Below are positions 7,478 to 14,232 of a DNA stretch of 17,210 nt, piece by piece. Numbering within the stretch: the first letter of the stretch is position 1; every line of letters begins with the position of its first letter. Position numbers and translations under genes: made by a program. Location of the stretch: assembly GCA_910587395.1 (NCBI GenBank), contig CAJULJ010000038.1, positions 8,304-25,513 on the forward strand, in the 5' to 3' direction. A model generated the notes under the pieces. The model saw only the letters and a program-made list of their open reading frames with translations. It ran no database searches and was not told where the DNA came from. The stretch is from an uncultured Oscillospiraceae bacterium (GTDB lineage Bacteria > Bacillota > Clostridia > Oscillospirales > Oscillospiraceae).

Positions 7478-7506
7478 GGCACACCTCGCATAATGGCACG
7501 ACTGGT

Positions 7507-7535
7507 ATTATACTAGACCTGGCCGGAAATGTCAA
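7507..7535 (-). promoter_or_regulatory. Consensus sigma-A promoter for yceD-rpmF
   Basis: On the minus strand TTGACA (7535-7530) and TATAAT (7512-7507) are separated by exactly 17 bp, matching the full consensus. The leader to the yceD ATG at 7477 would be about 23 nt. Confidence 0.93.
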
Positions 7536-7610
7536 ACATTTTCCGCAATATTTTGTGTTTTTTCTGTTTGCCTCCCAACGCTTCCTTTTTTCTTTGTAAG
7601 GATAAGGAAC

Positions 7611-7713
7611 GTTCAGTCATCACGCCGGCCGCCGCCGCAAGACTGAACCTCCACAGACACCTCCGCCGCGGCTCAAAAGTTCTTTTTGGTTACCTTTTTC
7701 TCAAGAAAAATAA
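7611..7713. other. Non-coding spacer with inverted repeats
   Basis: This lies downstream of the aminotransferase (stop at 7715) and upstream of the yceD promoter. An 8-bp perfect inverted repeat GTTCAGTC/GACTGAAC (7611-7618 with 7641-7648) encloses a GC-rich loop. An AT-rich imperfect hairpin lies near 7690-7712 (GTTACC and TTTTTC facing GAAAAATAAC). Neither has a clean U tract, so termination of the aminotransferase here is possible but not shown. Confidence 0.4.
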
Positions 7714-7714
7714 C

Positions 7715-8905
7715 TCAGCCCTTTAGAAACTCTTCCAGGCGGTCCATGCCCTTCCTAATGTTATCCATACTGGTGGAGTAGGACCAGCGGACAAAGTTGG
7801 GGGCTCCGAAGCCGCTGCTGGGCACCGTGGCCACCAGACCGTGCTTGAGCAGGGCGGCGGAGAAATCGTCGCTGCTGCCGATCACCTCGCCATGAATGGT
7901 GCGGCCCATCAGCTTTTCCACATTCATCATGATATAGAACGCGCCCTCCGGCTTGATGCAGCTGACGCCGTCAATGGAATTGACCCGTTCCACAATATAG
8001 TTCCGGCGCTCTTCGAAAGCTCTGCGCATGGTCTCCACACACTCCTGAGAGCCGGTCAGCGCGGCCACAGCCGCCGCCTGGGACACGGAGCTGGGAGAAC
8101 CGGTAGAGTGGCTGATGAAATTGCCCATTACTTTAGCGATTTTCTCGCTGGACAAGGTATAGCCGATGCGCCAGCCGGTCATTGCGTAGGACTTGGACAC
8201 ACCGTTGATCAGAATGGCGCGTTCCTTTACATCCTCCCCGAAAGAGGCAACAGAGGCAAATTCCACTCCGCCGTACAGCAGGCCGTAGTAGATCTCGTCG
8301 GAAATAATATAGATATCCTTTTCCACGCACACCTTGACGATTGCCGCCAGCTCCTCCCTCGAATACACCATGCCGGTGGGGTTGCAGGGATTGTTGAGGA
8401 TCAGCGCCTTGGTCTTGGAGGTAATGGCGGCGGCCAGCTGCTCCGCCGTCATTTTGAACCCGGCGGCCTCCCCCGCGCTGACCACCACGGGAACGCCGCC
8501 CACCATTTTGATGAGCTCCAGGTAGCTGACCCAGAAAGGGGCGGGCAGGATTACTTCGTCGCCGGGGTTCACCAATGCTCGCAGGGAGAGATAAACGCAA
8601 TGCTTGGCGCCGCTGGAGATGATGACCTGGGAGGGCGTATAGTCCACGCGGCAATCCTCCTTCATCCGCCGGCACACGGCCTCTTTCAGCTCCATCGTGC
8701 CGGAGGCGGGAGTATAGCGGGTCACATTGCCGGCAATGGCCTGGTTCGCCGCCGCCTTGATGTGGTCGGGGGTATTGAAATCCGGCTCACCGGCGCCAAA
8801 ACCGATGACGTCGATCCCGTCCGCCTTCATCTGCTTGGCCAGCGCGTCGATGGCCATGGTGCTGGACACCCGCACCGCAGACGCAATTTGAGCAAGTTCT
8901 TTCAA
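7715..8905 (-). CDS. Pyridoxal-phosphate-dependent class I aminotransferase (aspartate aminotransferase-like)
   Basis: This is a fold-type I PLP enzyme that moves amino groups between amino and 2-oxo acids. Landmarks are GFGAGEPDFNTPDHI, NNPCNPTGMVYS, the ISDEIYYGL segment, the PLP-lysine motif GVSKSYAMTGWRIGY and FVRWSYSTS with the substrate-carboxylate Arg. It resembles the AspB/AspC-Ib group (about 395 aa). The frame opens at GTG 8935, but that codon is upstream of the predicted transcription start. TTG at 8905 lies 5-6 nt after GGAGGGA and gives MKELAQIASAVRVSS, the family's normal N-terminus (396 aa). Substrate (aspartate, alanine or another amino acid) cannot be decided from sequence alone. 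It appears monocistronic. Confidence 0.9.
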   Translation of the reverse strand: MKELAQIASAVRVSSTMAIDALAKQMKADGIDVIGFGAGEPDFNTPDHIKAAANQAIAGNVTRYTPASGTMELKEAVCRRMKEDCRVDYTPSQVIISSGAKHCVYLSLRALVNPGDEVILPAPFWVSYLELIKMVGGVPVVVSAGEAAGFKMTAEQLAAAITSKTKALILNNPCNPTGMVYSREELAAIVKVCVEKDIYIISDEIYYGLLYGGVEFASVASFGEDVKERAILINGVSKSYAMTGWRIGYTLSSEKIAKVMGNFISHSTGSPSSVSQAAAVAALTGSQECVETMRRAFEERRNYIVERVNSIDGVSCIKPEGAFYIMMNVEKLMGRTIHGEVIGSSDDFSAALLKHGLVATVPSSGFGAPNFVRWSYSTSMDNIRKGMDRLEEFLKG

Positions 8906-8935
8906 GCTGATCCCTCCAAACTTTGTTTCGTGCAC

Positions 8936-8964
8936 ATTATATTCTCAGCCTTGCAGAATTGCAA
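8936..8964 (-). promoter_or_regulatory. Promoter of the aminotransferase gene
   Basis: On the minus strand TTGCAA (8964-8959), 17 bp, TATAAT (8941-8936). The predicted start of transcription near 8929 lies downstream of the GTG at 8935, which supports TTG 8905 as the start codon. Confidence 0.85.
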
Positions 8965-9028
8965 GTGTTTTCTAAAGGAATATTGAAGTTTTTGCAACTC
9001 CTGCAAGACCATATTGCATCTTGGGCAG

Positions 9029-9064
9029 AAAACGCCCCCCGTCTGCCGAAGCAAACGGGGGGCG
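9029..9064 (-). terminator. Intrinsic terminator after the CoaX-like gene
   Basis: A 10-bp GC-rich stem (9033-9042 with 9055-9064) with a 12-nt loop is followed on the minus strand by TTTT. It lies 8 nt beyond the stop codon at 9073. Confidence 0.8.
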
Positions 9065-9072
9065 CGGAACCC

Positions 9073-9846
9073 TCAGCGGCGGGTATTTTTCCGGTACAGG
9101 TGGTACAAGCCCTTCACCAGCAGGTCGTGGTCGTATTTGATCTCCCTCCGGCACAGGCGGTACAGGGCGGGGGCACGGCCGCCCGTGGCCACCACCACCG
9201 CGGCGGGCGCGCCTGCCGCCGCCTCCAGGGATTCGATCACCCGGTCAAAGGCGCCGCTGTAGCCGTACAGCACGCCCGCCCGCATGGAGTCCACCGTATT
9301 CCGGCCCAGCGGGGTATCCACCTGGGCCATGGAAATCTGCGGGAGCTGGGCCCCGTTTCGGGACAAGGCCTCCAAAGCGATGTCAATGCCGGGCATGATG
9401 GCGCAGCCCTCAAAGGCCCGCTCGCTCAGATAGGAAAAGGTGACGGCGGTGCGGGAGTTGATGACGATGGCCGGGGCGGGATAGAGGGCGGAGGCCGCCA
9501 CAGCGGAGGCCACAATGTCGCTGCCCAGCTGATTGTGAATTTCCGCTTTGATGTTCAGTCCGGTTTTCAGCCCCGGCCCCACCACCAGGGGAGGCTCCCC
9601 GGTCAGCCGCCGCAGGGCACGGGCATACGTCTCGGTGATGGGAGGCACCACGCTGGACAAAATAGAACCTGTCACGCCGCTCAGCTCCGCCCCATATAGC
9701 CTGAACACCCCCATCAGGTCGATGGCGCAGCGGTCGCCGGTCATTTTCGCGTCGGTCTCCAGCTCCGACTGGAAGGACAGCGTCCCCTCCCCGGTGAACA
9801 GGGCGATGGTAGTACGGATGTTTCCGATATCGATGGCTAAAATCAT
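9073..9846 (-). CDS. CoaX-like protein (type III pantothenate kinase family, divergent)
   Basis: Type III pantothenate kinases (CoaX, ASKHA fold) phosphorylate pantothenate in the first step of CoA synthesis. Family landmarks are DIGN at the N-terminus, VVGPGLKTGLNI, LGSD (Asp in the GADR position), CAIMPGIDIALEAL, GRNTVDSMRAGVLYGYSGAFDRVIE and VATGGRAPAL. The length of 257 aa from ATG 9846 is normal; an in-frame ATG at 9873 adds a non-family stretch. Two nucleotide-binding motifs are altered: DxGNT reads DIGNI, and the usual DxGTAxT reads NSRTAVT (codons 9459-9445). It could be a non-catalytic or re-purposed paralog, so no symbol is assigned. It is 19 nt after the HD-domain gene and probably co-transcribed. 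Confidence 0.82.
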   Translation of the reverse strand: MILAIDIGNIRTTIALFTGEGTLSFQSELETDAKMTGDRCAIDLMGVFRLYGAELSGVTGSILSSVVPPITETYARALRRLTGEPPLVVGPGLKTGLNIKAEIHNQLGSDIVASAVAASALYPAPAIVINSRTAVTFSYLSERAFEGCAIMPGIDIALEALSRNGAQLPQISMAQVDTPLGRNTVDSMRAGVLYGYSGAFDRVIESLEAAAGAPAAVVVATGGRAPALYRLCRREIKYDHDLLVKGLYHLYRKNTRR

Positions 9847-9865
9847 GTCCTCTCTCCCCTTCTCT

Positions 9866-10432
9866 CTATCCATTCAGTATGTCCATGACCTGCCGGTATT
9901 TGTTTTGATAAAGCTCTCTGCTCCGGGGCGACAGCTTTTGAAAGCTCCGCTCCAGCTTTTCCTTCACAAATTTCTTCCCTTCCTCAAGCTCCATGCCCCG
10001 CTCCCGGTAGGCCAGATACAGCAGGCTGGGCAGGCTGTCAAAATGAGAGACCGCGTCCGCGTCCGCCACGCACAGCTCCTCCACACTCTCCCGGTCCAGG
10101 GACACGCTGCCCCGGTGGCTGCGGATGCAGTTTTGCACCATCGTAATCTTTTCCGGCTCATAATCCCATTGGGACAGGATGCCCTGGGCCATCTCCGCCC
10201 CGTGGATGTGGTGGTCGGGATACAGGCTGTAATCGGTAACAGACGCAATATCGTGGAGCCATGCCGCAATCATCACAACCTCTTTGTCCGCCCCATACCG
10301 CTCCGCCAAAAAAGCCCCGTTTTTGACCACTGCCTCAATATGATCGTACACGCCCATCCCAAATTGATTGGAGGGCTGCTCACAGCGGCGCCGGAGCTCC
10401 CCCCGCAAATAATTCAAAATATCACTTCTCAT
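9866..10432 (-). CDS. HD-domain protein, probable metal-dependent phosphohydrolase
   Basis: This 188-aa protein carries an HD fold. Visible metal ligands are His31 (VYDHIEAV), the His60-Asp61 pair (AAWLHDIAS), His74/His75/His77 (PDHHIHGAE), His106 (RSHRG) and Asp124/Asp126 (CVADADAVSHF). The family hydrolyses phosphate esters or nucleotides; the substrate here is unknown to me. The ATG at 10432 has only a weak GGGG-type ribosome binding site. A good promoter lies directly upstream, and the CoaX-like gene follows 19 nt after its TAG stop, so the two probably form one unit. Confidence 0.85.
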   Translation of the reverse strand: MRSDILNYLRGELRRRCEQPSNQFGMGVYDHIEAVVKNGAFLAERYGADKEVVMIAAWLHDIASVTDYSLYPDHHIHGAEMAQGILSQWDYEPEKITMVQNCIRSHRGSVSLDRESVEELCVADADAVSHFDSLPSLLYLAYRERGMELEEGKKFVKEKLERSFQKLSPRSRELYQNKYRQVMDILNG

Positions 10433-10455
10433 CTCTATTACCCCTTATATTATCT

Positions 10456-10484
10456 ATTTTATCACGGGATGCCGCTCATTGCAA
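10456..10484 (-). promoter_or_regulatory. Promoter for the HD-domain/CoaX-like unit
   Basis: On the minus strand TTGCAA (10484-10479), 17 bp, TAAAAT (10461-10456). The leader would be about 20 nt. Confidence 0.75.
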
Positions 10485-10495
10485 GGAGACAATGG

Positions 10496-10525
10496 AACGG
10501 CCGGAACGTCTCCGTCCCGGCCGTT
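10496..10525 (-). terminator. Possible terminator after leuB
   Basis: A 9-bp GC-rich inverted repeat (AACGGCCGG 10496-10504 with CCGGCCGTT 10517-10525) begins 3 nt after the leuB stop. There is no real U tract (GTTCC), so termination may be partial. Confidence 0.45.
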
Positions 10526-10528
10526 TGC

Positions 10529-11605
10529 TTAAATATTCGCTCGGATGATTTCGCCCATTTTCCGAGTGCCGATGACACTCTCCCCCGCACGGGCGATATC
10601 GGCGGTGCGCCAGCCGTCGGCCAGCGCCTTGTCCACCGCCGCCTCGATGGCGTCCGCCTCGGCGGCCAGATGGAAGGAATAGCGGAACATCATGGCTGCG
10701 GACAGGATGGTGGCGATGGGGTTGGCCTTATCCTGGCCCGCGATGTCCGGCGCGGAGCCGTGGATGGGCTCGTACAGCGCCGGAGTCCCGTCCCCCATGG
10801 AGGCGGAGGGCAGCAGGCCGATGGAGCCGGTGATCATGGACGCCTCATCGGACAGGATGTCGCCGAACATGTTCTCGGTGACGACAACATCAAACTGCCC
10901 CGGGTCCCGGACCAGCTGCATGGCACAGTTATCCACCAGCACGTCCTCGTACTCCACGTCGAAGTATTCCTCCGCCAGCTTGTGCATCACGGACCGCCAC
11001 AGGCGGGAGGTCTCCAGCACGTTGGCCTTGTCCACACTGGACACCTTGCTCCGGCGCAGACGGGCCATCTCAAAGGCCCGGCGGCCGATGCGCTCGATCT
11101 CCTGTTCGGAGTAGGCCATCAAATCGGTGGCCTCCATGCCCCGGTCTTCAGTCTGATATTTGTCCCGCTTACCGAAATAAATGCCCCCGGTGAGCTCCCG
11201 GACCATCAGCAGGTCGATGCCCTTCTCCGCCGTCTCCTTTTTCAGCGGACAAGCCTCCGCCAGGGCGGGGCGCAGGGCGGCGGGGCGCAGGTTGGCGTAC
11301 AGCCCCAGGTCCTTGCGGATGGCCAGCAGGGCGGTCTCCGGGCGCTGCTCGGCGGGCTTGTCGCTGCCCCACTTGGGGCCGCCCACCGCGCCCAGCAGCA
11401 CCGCGTCGCAGGATTTGCACTTTTCCGCGGTGCCGTCGGGGTAGCTCACGCCCACCGCGTCGGTGGCGCAGCCGCCCAGCAGCACGTCCACGTATTCAAA
11501 GGTGTGGCCGAATTTCTCCCCCACCTTGTCGATGACCTTTACCGTCTCGTTGACGATCTCCGGGCCGATGCCGTCGCCCCGGATCAGCGCGATTTTATAA
11601 TTCAT
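10529..11605 (-). CDS. leuB: 3-isopropylmalate dehydrogenase
   Basis: LeuB oxidises and decarboxylates (2R,3S)-3-isopropylmalate to 2-ketoisocaproate with NAD+, the third step of the leucine branch. The 358-aa protein has the full family set: GDGIGPEIV, LLGAVGGPKW, VRELTGGIYFG, SVDKANVLETSRLWR (catalytic Lys), VDNCAMQLV, ENMFGDILSDEASMITGSIGLLPSAS (metal Asp residues) and YEPIHGSAPDIAGQDKANP (NAD site). Its ATG overlaps the leuD stop by 4 nt (ATGA), so translation is coupled. It is last in leuC-leuD-leuB. Confidence 0.98.
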   Translation of the reverse strand: MNYKIALIRGDGIGPEIVNETVKVIDKVGEKFGHTFEYVDVLLGGCATDAVGVSYPDGTAEKCKSCDAVLLGAVGGPKWGSDKPAEQRPETALLAIRKDLGLYANLRPAALRPALAEACPLKKETAEKGIDLLMVRELTGGIYFGKRDKYQTEDRGMEATDLMAYSEQEIERIGRRAFEMARLRRSKVSSVDKANVLETSRLWRSVMHKLAEEYFDVEYEDVLVDNCAMQLVRDPGQFDVVVTENMFGDILSDEASMITGSIGLLPSASMGDGTPALYEPIHGSAPDIAGQDKANPIATILSAAMMFRYSFHLAAEADAIEAAVDKALADGWRTADIARAGESVIGTRKMGEIIRANI

Positions 11606-12087
11606 TTCGCCACACCTCTCGCCTTCAGCGACTTCAGCAGTCCGCCGTTCTCGATGATGCCGTTGATGAACTCCGGGAAGGGCGCGGACTGGAACTTCGC
11701 CCCGGTGGTCTCGTTGACGATCACGCCGGTCTGGAAGTCCACAGACACCACGTCCCCGGCATTGATCCCATCCACCGCCTCAGGGCATTCCAGAATGGGA
11801 AAGCCAATATTGATGGAATTCCGGTAAAAAATGCGGGCGAAACTCTTGGCGATGACACACTTCACGCCGCAGGCCTTGATGGCCAGCGGGGCGTGCTCCC
11901 GGGAGGAGCCGCAGCCGAAGTTGTTACCGCCCACCACGATGTCGCCCGACTCCACCGTGGAGGCAAAATCGGCGTCGATGTCCTCCATGCAGTGGGCGGC
12001 CAGGGACTTCTCGTCCGGGGCGTTGAGGTACCGGGCGGGAATGATGACGTCGGTATCCACATTGTCGCCGTATTTATAAATTTTCAT
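11602..12087 (-). CDS. leuD: 3-isopropylmalate dehydratase small subunit
   Basis: This is the swivel-domain subunit of isopropylmalate isomerase. At 161 aa it is the short clostridial/archaeal type rather than the ~200-aa E. coli type. It begins MKIYKYGDNVDTDVIIPARYLN and contains NFGCGSSREHAPLAIKACG, the substrate-binding loop, and FYRNSINIGFPILE. The ATG follows GAGGGGAATCAAC. The gene is 15 nt after leuC and its TGA overlaps the leuB ATG. Confidence 0.97.
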   Translation of the reverse strand: MKIYKYGDNVDTDVIIPARYLNAPDEKSLAAHCMEDIDADFASTVESGDIVVGGNNFGCGSSREHAPLAIKACGVKCVIAKSFARIFYRNSINIGFPILECPEAVDGINAGDVVSVDFQTGVIVNETTGAKFQSAPFPEFINGIIENGGLLKSLKARGVAK

Positions 12088-12102
12088 GTTGATTCCCCTC
12101 TC

Positions 12103-13362
12103 TTAAAGCGTCGCCGGATCGGTGACCACGCCGGTGACGGCGGACGCCGCGGCCACGGCGGGACTGGCTAAAATAATCATGGAGCTGGTGGGCCCCATGC
12201 GGCCCACAAAGTTGCGGTTGGTGGTGGATATGGCCCACTCATCGTCGCTGAGCACGCCCATGTGCCCGCCCAGGCACGGCCCGCAGGTGGGGGTGGACAC
12301 CACCGCGCCCGCGTGGATGAAGTCGGCCACCAGGCCCTCCTCCATGGCGTCCAGGTAGATCTGCTGGGTGGCGGGAATGACGATGCACCGCACCCCGTCC
12401 GCCACCTTGCGGCCCTTGAGGATGGCGGCGGCCTCCCGCAGGTCCTTCAGCCGCCCGTTGGTGCAGGAGCCGATGACCACTTGCTGGATGGGCTTGCCCG
12501 CCGCCTCGTCCACGCTCTTGGTGTTGGAGGGCAGGTGAGGGAACGCCACCGTGGGCCGCAGGGCGGACAGGTCAATGGTAACCTCCTGCGTATATTCCGC
12601 GTCCGGGTCGGCCTGGAACGCCTGCCACTCCCGGTTCACGCGGCCCTTTAGGTAGGCGATGGTCTTGTCGTCCACCGGGAAAATGCCGTTCTTGGCTCCG
12701 GCCTCGATGGCCATGTTGCAGATGGTGAAACGGTCGTCCATCTCCAGAGAGGCGACCCCGTCCCCCACAAACTCCAGGGACTGGTACAGCGCTCCGTCCA
12801 CCCCGATCATGCCGATGAGGTGGAGGATCACGTCTTTGCCGCTGACATACCGGCCAAGCCTTCCCTTCAACTCCACCTTGATAGCGGAGGGAGCCTTGAA
12901 CCAGGCAAGGCCCGTAGCCATGCCCGCAGCCATATCGGTGGAGCCCACGCCGGTGGAGAAGGCCCCCAGCGCACCGTAGGTGCAGGTGTGGGAATCGGCC
13001 CCGATGATGACCTCGCCGGGGGCGGCCAAGCCCTTCTCCGGCACCAGGGCGTGCTCGATGCCCATCTGGCCCACGTCGTAGAAATGGGTGATGGCGTGCT
13101 CCCTGGCAAACTCCCGGCAGGCGGCGCACAGCTGGGCGGATTTGATGTCCTTGCAGGGGGTGGAGTGGTCCAGCACGATGGCGGTCTTGTCCCGGTCGAA
13201 CACTGACGACAGTCCCGCCTTTTTAAATTCCGTGATAGCCACCGGAGTGGTGATGTCGTTGCCCAGCACCAGATCCAGCCTGCCCTCAATGAGCTGTCCT
13301 GCCTCCACCCGGTCCAGCCCGGCGGAGCGGGCCAAAATCTTCTGTGTCATGGTCATGCCCAT
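12103..13362 (-). CDS. leuC: 3-isopropylmalate dehydratase large subunit
   Basis: LeuC is the [4Fe-4S] aconitase-family subunit that, with LeuD, interconverts 2- and 3-isopropylmalate. Cluster cysteines are in the GADSHTCTYGALG region, GSCTNGR and TPTCGPCLGGHMG. The open frame runs to 13440, but ATG 13362 is 8 nt after AGGAGG and starts MGMTMTQKILARSAG. This gives 419 aa, the length of the HacA-like LeuC type that pairs with a short LeuD. It is first in leuCDB; leuA is not in the window. It is divergent from a Crp/Fnr-type gene. Confidence 0.97.
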   Translation of the reverse strand: MGMTMTQKILARSAGLDRVEAGQLIEGRLDLVLGNDITTPVAITEFKKAGLSSVFDRDKTAIVLDHSTPCKDIKSAQLCAACREFAREHAITHFYDVGQMGIEHALVPEKGLAAPGEVIIGADSHTCTYGALGAFSTGVGSTDMAAGMATGLAWFKAPSAIKVELKGRLGRYVSGKDVILHLIGMIGVDGALYQSLEFVGDGVASLEMDDRFTICNMAIEAGAKNGIFPVDDKTIAYLKGRVNREWQAFQADPDAEYTQEVTIDLSALRPTVAFPHLPSNTKSVDEAAGKPIQQVVIGSCTNGRLKDLREAAAILKGRKVADGVRCIVIPATQQIYLDAMEEGLVADFIHAGAVVSTPTCGPCLGGHMGVLSDDEWAISTTNRNFVGRMGPTSSMIILASPAVAAASAVTGVVTDPATL

Positions 13363-13396
13363 GAAAAATTCCTCCTCGCTTAAATTTTGTGCACTC

Positions 13397-13402
13397 ATTA
13401 TG
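13397..13402 (-). promoter_or_regulatory. Candidate -10 box for leuCDB
   Basis: CATAAT on the minus strand lies at 13402-13397, about 35 bp before the leuC ATG. The matching -35 position (about 13420-13425) is poor (CATTGT) and overlaps the palindrome at 13422-13441, which would fit activator-dependent initiation. Confidence 0.4.
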
Positions 13403-13421
13403 CCAAAACTGTTCGAGAAAC

Positions 13422-13441
13422 AATGTAAACTGTGATACATT
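13422..13441. promoter_or_regulatory. Palindromic operator candidate in the leuC/regulator divergent gap
   Basis: AATGTA (13422-13427), 8 bp, TACATT (13436-13441) is a perfect 6+6 inverted repeat, 20 bp overall, the size expected for a dimeric Crp/Fnr-family site. The right arm coincides with a TGn-extended -10 (TGATACATT, 13433-13441) for the regulator. The left arm overlaps the leuC -35 position. Autorepression with leuC control is an inference. Confidence 0.55.
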
Positions 13442-13468
13442 CAAGCGAAAGAACAGGAGGCGTACGCC

Positions 13469-14077
13469 ATGGCAGACTGGAATCTCCTGACCGAGGGCCG
13501 CAGCCCCCGGAACTACCGGGCCGGACAGATGGTCTATCTCCAGGGAACCCGCCCGGAATGCTTCTATTATCTGGTTTCCGGCTCGGTGCGCAGCTTCATC
13601 AGCTCCAGCACCGGAGAGGAGCGGGTGCTGACCGTCCACCGCTCCGGGGATTTGATGGGTGAGGCATCCTTTTTCGACAGCTGTCCCCGTGTCACCTCTG
13701 CCACGGCGCTGGAGGACTGTCAAATCCTGACCATCGACCGCACGCAGCTGGACGCCGCTTTCCAGCGCCACCCGGAGCTGGCCCTGCCCATGCTCCAGCA
13801 CCTGGCCCGCACGGTGCGAATGCTGTCCGACCATGTGGGGTCCTCCTCCCTGCCCGCCCAGCAGCGGGTGGCGCGCTGGCTTCTGTCACAGGCCTCGGAG
13901 GGACGCGGCGCTCTCAAAGCCACCCACGAGGGCATCGGTCAGGCGGTGGGACTTTCACGGGTGACGGTAAGCCGGGCGCTGGGGGAGCTGTCCGCCCAGG
14001 AGCTGGTGCGGCTGGGGTATCGCTCCGTCACCGTCCTGGACCGGGACGGACTGGAGGCGCTGGCTTTTGAGGCATGA
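13469..14077 (+). CDS. Crp/Fnr-family transcriptional regulator
   Basis: The 202-aa protein has an N-terminal cyclic-nucleotide-binding-like beta barrel (about residues 15-115, with LVSGSVRSFISSSTGEE and the phosphate-cassette-like GEASFFDSCPRVTSATA). A dimer helix (HPELALPMLQHLARTVRMLSDHV) and a C-terminal winged helix (about 150-195, with HEGIGQAVGLSRVTVSRALGELSAQELV) follow. There is no N-terminal cysteine cluster of the FNR [4Fe-4S] kind. The ligand is unknown. ATG 13469 is 8 nt after AGGAGG. A palindrome overlaps its putative promoter and lies between it and leuC, which suggests self-control and perhaps control of leuCDB. Confidence 0.9.
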   Translation: MADWNLLTEGRSPRNYRAGQMVYLQGTRPECFYYLVSGSVRSFISSSTGEERVLTVHRSGDLMGEASFFDSCPRVTSATALEDCQILTIDRTQLDAAFQRHPELALPMLQHLARTVRMLSDHVGSSSLPAQQRVARWLLSQASEGRGALKATHEGIGQAVGLSRVTVSRALGELSAQELVRLGYRSVTVLDRDGLEALAFEA

Positions 14078-14124
14078 GTCAACTGCCCCAACGCGATACT
14101 GCAACACCAAAATCGCACATATGA

Positions 14125-14153
14125 TTGCACTGGGACGGAAAGTTTGATATAAT
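14125..14153 (+). promoter_or_regulatory. Promoter of the FMN reductase / ArsC-like unit
   Basis: TTGCAC (14125-14130), 17 bp, TATAAT (14148-14153), with a TG extension just before the -10. The leader to ATG 14233 is about 73 nt and contains only short GC-rich hairpins. Confidence 0.85.
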
Positions 14154-14232
14154 CCAAACACTGCCACTGCCCGCCTTTGCGGCGTGAAAGCGGCAAAACG
14201 GTGCGAACCATTTAAGGAGAGGAGTCATATTT

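Noticed and set aside
9548..11827. Long plus-strand open frame (about 759 codons) opposite coaX-like, HD and leuB
   Set aside because: It is a high-GC shadow of three well-supported minus-strand genes; the translation is rich in His, Gly and Gln with no domain.
13363..13468. T-box or leucine leader peptide before leuC
   Set aside because: The gap is about 100 bp, without a T-box core, Leu-rich short ORF or terminator hairpin.
14154..14232. Riboswitch in the 73-nt leader of the FMN reductase
   Set aside because: Only short GC-rich hairpins are visible; no conserved aptamer core such as the FMN element is recognisable and the length is too small.
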